A DNA stretch of 64,000 bases from Prosthecobacter sp. GTDB taxonomy: Bacteria > Verrucomicrobiota > Verrucomicrobiia > Verrucomicrobiales > Verrucomicrobiaceae. The stretch covers positions 119,741 through 183,740 of the forward strand of contig JABARQ010000009.1 in the NCBI GenBank assembly GCA_019186985.1, read 5' to 3'. The notes beneath the pieces are model-generated. The model saw only the letters and a list, made by a program, of their open reading frames with translations, was not told where the DNA came from and did not search any database. Both the position numbers and the translations under genes were made by a program. Positions 61,330 through 64,000 of this stretch are shown here, in pieces; positions within the stretch are counted from its first letter, which is position 1; every line of letters begins with the position of its first letter.

Positions 61330-63198
61330 ATGCCCTGGATTCCGCGCCTGCTACTCACCAGCCTTTGCCTAACCATCTTCAGTCACACCACCCATGCCGC
61401 CGTGGTGCGGCTGGAGTTCGGCGGACGCACCGACGTTCCCAAGTCAGACTACGAGATCCTCACCGGCAGACTGCATTTCGAAATCGATCCCAGGCTGCCA
61501 CAAAACGCAGTCATCGCGGACGTGGATCTCGCCCCGGTCAATGCGGCGGGCAAGGTGAGCTTCACGGCCGACCTGCGTCTCTGGAAGCCGAAGGATGATT
61601 CGCGCAGCAACGGCGCTGCATGGGTGGAGATCCCCAATCGCGGCGGCAGGGCGAGCCTGCCCGCGACGCTGATGGAGCAGGGCTTCACGATGCTGAATGT
61701 CGGCTGGGAGTTCGACGTGCCGGCGAAGAAAGATCAGATGCGTCTTGAGGTGCCGCGCACACGCAGCATGGACGGCAGCCCGATCCGCGGAGTCGTGAGC
61801 GCCTTGTTCACCCCTGACAAACCCGTGCAGGAAAAGGAGCTGACCGACCTCGCGGACTACCCGCCGGCGGACATCCATGGCAAGGACAGCCGTCTGATCA
61901 TTCGCAACCAGGCGGCCTATCCGGCCGGCAAGGAGGTGCCTCGCAACCAATGGAATCTGAAGGACGGCCGCCTCCATGTCGACGGGGGCTTTGAGCCGGG
62001 CAAGACCTACGAGGTTTTTTACCTCTCCGAATCCCCTCCGGTCGCAGGGCTGGGCTACGCGGCAATCCGCGATGCCGTGGCCTGGCTGAAGCATGACCCC
62101 GGTTCGCCCGTGAAGGTGAAGCATGCATATGCCTTCGGCGCCTCGCAGTGCGGACGATTCCTGCGCGACTTCGTTTATCTCGGCTTCAACACCGACGAAG
62201 AAAACCGCATGGCGCTCGATGGCATCCTGTCGCACGTCGCCGGGGCGGGAAGGCTGGTGCTGAATCAACGAGGGTCCACACCGCGCGCCATCGCCGGTTA
62301 CTACACGGCCTCGTATCCCTTCGCGGACACCGCGCAGCCGGATCCGGTGAGCGGTCAAAGCGAGGGTGTTCTCACCAACCCGCGCGTGAAGCATGCGCCA
62401 AGAATTTTCTACACCAACATGGCCGCTGAATACTGGGGCGCGGGCCGCGTGGCGGCGCTAACGCACACAACGCCGGACGGCGGGAAGGACATCGCGTTTC
62501 CGGAGAACGTGCGTTCGTACTTCTTCGCCAGCACCTCGCATGGCCCCTCGCCATTTCCACCGGTCGCCCAGGTCAAAGGCGCGCCTCTTGCCAACCCCGT
62601 GAACGCCAACCCTGCCATCCTCGCGCTGCGTCTGGCAATGCACCGCTGGGTCAGCGAAGGCGTCGAGCCTCCGCCAAGCGCGCACCCGAAGCTCAGCGAC
62701 GGCACGCTCGTTCCAGCTCGTGAGGTGAAATGGCCCAAGGTGCCCGGCATGGCGGCGCCAAACGCGGTGAAGGCCGGAGGCCGGGTGCGCAACCCTCAGC
62801 TTCCCGGCGGTGCGGGCGAAGGCACGGAACTGCCTCTGCTCGTGCCGCAGTGCGATGCCGATGGCAACGATCTCGGCGGCATTCGCATGCCGGAGGTGGA
62901 CGTGCCGCTCGGCACTGGCACCGGCTGGGTGTTCCGGCCGGCGGCCTTTGGCTCGCCCCATGAGTTTTACCTGCTGCGTGGTGCCTGGGTGCCGTTTGCC
63001 AGAACGAAAGCCGAACGATTATCCAGAAGCGACCCGCGCCTGTCACTGGAGGAACGCTACGGCGGCAGGAGCGCCTACCTTGAGCAGGTTAAAAGCGCCG
63101 TGGAAAAGCTCATTGAGCGGCGTTTCCTCTCAGACACTGATCTTGAACCGCAGCTCAAACTGGCCGCTGAACGCTGGGACTGGGTCATGCAAGACTAA
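61330..63198 (+). CDS. Secreted Abhydrolase_10-type alpha/beta hydrolase, paralogue of the protein at 40845
   Basis: A 622-residue exported protein with the same motif order as the 40845 product. Signal peptide MPWIPRLLLTSLCLTIFSHT. WVEIPNRGGRASLPATLMEQ, the nucleophile elbow FGASQCGRFLRDF, YTNMAAEYWGAGRVAALTH and the C-terminal FARTKAERLSRSDPRLSLEE. It lacks about 50 residues relative to the paralogue. It likely hydrolyses an ester or lactone; substrate unknown. The next gene starts 12 bases later. Confidence 0.85.
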   Translation: MPWIPRLLLTSLCLTIFSHTTHAAVVRLEFGGRTDVPKSDYEILTGRLHFEIDPRLPQNAVIADVDLAPVNAAGKVSFTADLRLWKPKDDSRSNGAAWVEIPNRGGRASLPATLMEQGFTMLNVGWEFDVPAKKDQMRLEVPRTRSMDGSPIRGVVSALFTPDKPVQEKELTDLADYPPADIHGKDSRLIIRNQAAYPAGKEVPRNQWNLKDGRLHVDGGFEPGKTYEVFYLSESPPVAGLGYAAIRDAVAWLKHDPGSPVKVKHAYAFGASQCGRFLRDFVYLGFNTDEENRMALDGILSHVAGAGRLVLNQRGSTPRAIAGYYTASYPFADTAQPDPVSGQSEGVLTNPRVKHAPRIFYTNMAAEYWGAGRVAALTHTTPDGGKDIAFPENVRSYFFASTSHGPSPFPPVAQVKGAPLANPVNANPAILALRLAMHRWVSEGVEPPPSAHPKLSDGTLVPAREVKWPKVPGMAAPNAVKAGGRVRNPQLPGGAGEGTELPLLVPQCDADGNDLGGIRMPEVDVPLGTGTGWVFRPAAFGSPHEFYLLRGAWVPFARTKAERLSRSDPRLSLEERYGGRSAYLEQVKSAVEKLIERRFLSDTDLEPQLKLAAERWDWVMQD

Positions 63199-63210
63199 CC
63201 TCCACCCCTC

Positions 63211-63903
63211 ATGAAACACCTCATCTTTCTCTGCCTCCTCGCGACCTGCCTCAGCCTCCCGGCCGCCGCACAGAGCTCGTTTAAAAAAGTCCTCTTTCTC
63301 GGCAACAGCATCACCAAACACGGGCCGAAGGCCGACATCGACTGGACCGGCAACTGGGGCATGGCGGCGAGCTCGGAATCAAAGGACTATGTGCATGTCT
63401 TCACGAAATCAATGGCCGAAAAGCAGGGCTCCGCGCCGGAGATTCACGTCAAAAACATCGCCGACTTCGAGCGCGCGCATCGGGGCTATGACTTCGCCAA
63501 CAAGCTGAAGGAGGCCATCGACTTCAAAGCGGACCTGATCGTCCTCGCCATCGGTGAAAACGTGCCCGGGCTGAGAAATGCGGACGAAAAGGCGCAGCTT
63601 CAGGCCGATGTGACCGCGCTGCTGAAGGCCGTTCAGGGCGGCCGCCAGCCAACGATCCTTGTGCGCAGCTGTTTCTGGGCCAACAAGGCCAAGGACGAGG
63701 CCCTGCTTGGCGCCTGCAAGGCCGTCAACGGCATCCATGCGGACATCAGCACGCTCGGCAAGGACCAGAGCCTCTACGGCCGCGCCGAACGCGAATTCAA
63801 GAACGCCGGAGTCGCCAATCACCCCGGCGACAAGGGCATGGCGGCGATTGCAGACGCCCTGATGAAGGCGCTGGCAAAGATAGGGGTAGGAACGGCGCGT
63901 TGA
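63211..63903 (+). CDS. Secreted SGNH-hydrolase-like protein, 3' end altered by an intron insertion
   Basis: A 230-residue exported protein with signal peptide MKHLIFLCLLATCLSLPAAA. SGNH block I is FLGNSITKHG and block III-like VLAIGENVPG; block V is NHPGDKGMAAIADAL, where the Asp usually three residues before the His is not present. Codons from 63880 onward (residues 224-230, IGVGTAR) and the stop lie within the 3' end of a group II intron on the opposite strand, so the native C-terminus is lost or was only a few residues longer. The catalytic part is intact, so the protein may still work. Confidence 0.78.
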   Translation: MKHLIFLCLLATCLSLPAAAQSSFKKVLFLGNSITKHGPKADIDWTGNWGMAASSESKDYVHVFTKSMAEKQGSAPEIHVKNIADFERAHRGYDFANKLKEAIDFKADLIVLAIGENVPGLRNADEKAQLQADVTALLKAVQGGRQPTILVRSCFWANKAKDEALLGACKAVNGIHADISTLGKDQSLYGRAEREFKNAGVANHPGDKGMAAIADALMKALAKIGVGTAR

Positions 63904-64000
63904 CCGCGCCGCCCCTCCCTCCGAACCGGACGGGCGGGTTTCCCGCATCCGGCTCTCCGGTCAGAAGTTGGCTGCTGCACGCAGGCTCATGAGTTCCAGC
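63880..64000 (-). mobile_element. Group II intron, 3' part (domains V and VI), continues beyond the window
   Basis: Read on the minus strand, 63955-63923 is a 33-base domain V: GAGCCGGA pairs with TCCGGTTC, the AGC triad is at positions 2-4, a two-base CG bulge precedes the 3' arm, and a GCGGG/CCCGC stem is closed by an A-rich loop. One A-to-C change leaves a T-C mismatch at the bulge-side pair. Domain VI follows (63922-63880): AGGGG...CCCCT and GGCGCG...CGCGCC stems with the characteristic TTCCTACCCCTAT ending at 63880. The intron interrupts the 3' end of the SGNH gene in antisense orientation. Its reverse transcriptase and 5' part lie to the right of the window. Confidence 0.85.
63961..64000 (-). 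CDS. C-terminal end of a probable intron-encoded reverse transcriptase (partial)
   Basis: On the minus strand the last 12 codons LELMSLRAAANF are followed by TGA at 63963-63961, five bases before domain V. Group II intron reverse transcriptases are encoded in domain IV just upstream of domain V, so this is the expected position. Only 12 residues are visible, and I do not recognise them specifically; the call rests on position. Confidence 0.45.
   Translation of the reverse strand, partial: LELMSLRAAANF

Noticed and set aside
1..64000. CRISPR arrays, tRNA and rRNA genes
   Set aside because: I looked for regularly spaced repeats, cloverleaf-like segments and conserved rRNA stretches and found none.

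Overview
The window is GC-rich bacterial chromosome, most likely from the Verrucomicrobiota (a Prosthecobacter/Verrucomicrobium-like relative, or at least a PVC-superphylum member). This rests on the gene content: PSD1/DUF1549-DUF1553 plus DUF1501 pairs, a PVC-type heme-binding CxxCH/HEAT protein, ceramidase-like N-terminal domain proteins, Tat-exported Gfo/Idh/MocA oxidoreductases, Abhydrolase_10 proteins and a giant autotransporter-repeat protein with a PEP-CTERM tail. I see no rRNA, tRNA or CRISPR array. About 43 genes are packed tightly, and no gap between genes exceeds about 240 bases.

Layout. 1-1839: edge of an accessory island, with a frameshifted remnant resembling type III-like modification/restriction proteins, then an overlapping AAA ATPase and a TOPRIM-like (DUF3226-type) protein, a candidate two-gene defence unit. 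1922-5362: a secreted lectin-fold protein, a Tat-exported Gfo/Idh/MocA oxidoreductase and an esterase. 5372-8465: an unusual fusion of a thiopurine S-methyltransferase and a 14-helix MFS exporter, divergent from a LysR regulator. 8570-19620: a ricin/esterase/SMP-30 fusion, a redoxin, a GntR-FCD regulator divergent from an oxidoreductase, a Kef-type antiporter converging on an Uup-type ABC-F ATPase, a GDPD phosphodiesterase and a ceramidase-like protein. 19716-42866: a long plus-strand run of mostly exported proteins (heme/HEAT protein, GH99-like glycosidase, esterases, PSD1 and DUF1501 proteins, a degenerate metallophosphatase, an HMA-like protein, a LamG/kelch protein, M14 peptidase, beta-helix protein, Abhydrolase_10). 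42871-53483 (minus strand): an AraC regulator, a 2,899-residue PEP-CTERM repeat protein, and a ParB-like DGQHR protein whose start overlaps the giant gene's stop. 53724-61190: a PHP-like protein divergent from a compact cluster (Gfo/Idh/MocA, GNAT, TIM-barrel isomerase, GMC oxidoreductase, gluconate-2-dehydrogenase subunit 3) that looks like a periplasmic 3-keto-glycoside route. 61330-64000: a second Abhydrolase_10 protein and an SGNH-like hydrolase whose last seven codons are supplied by the 3' end of a group II intron (domains V and VI visible, minus strand) running off the right edge.

How the genes fit together. Most exported enzymes (esterases, glycosidase-like, beta-helix, Gfo/Idh/MocA, GMC dehydrogenase) suit an organism that deacylates, oxidises and hydrolyses complex polysaccharides outside the cytoplasm. 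Small intergenic elements add a second layer: REP-like hairpins headed by GTAG, two arranged as inverted pairs (REPIN-like), several of which supply the TAG stop codon of the preceding gene. The strongest leads for something undescribed are the methyltransferase-MFS fusion, the ATPase/TOPRIM pair beside a decayed modification gene, the ParB-like protein coupled to the giant surface protein, and the REPIN-like family.
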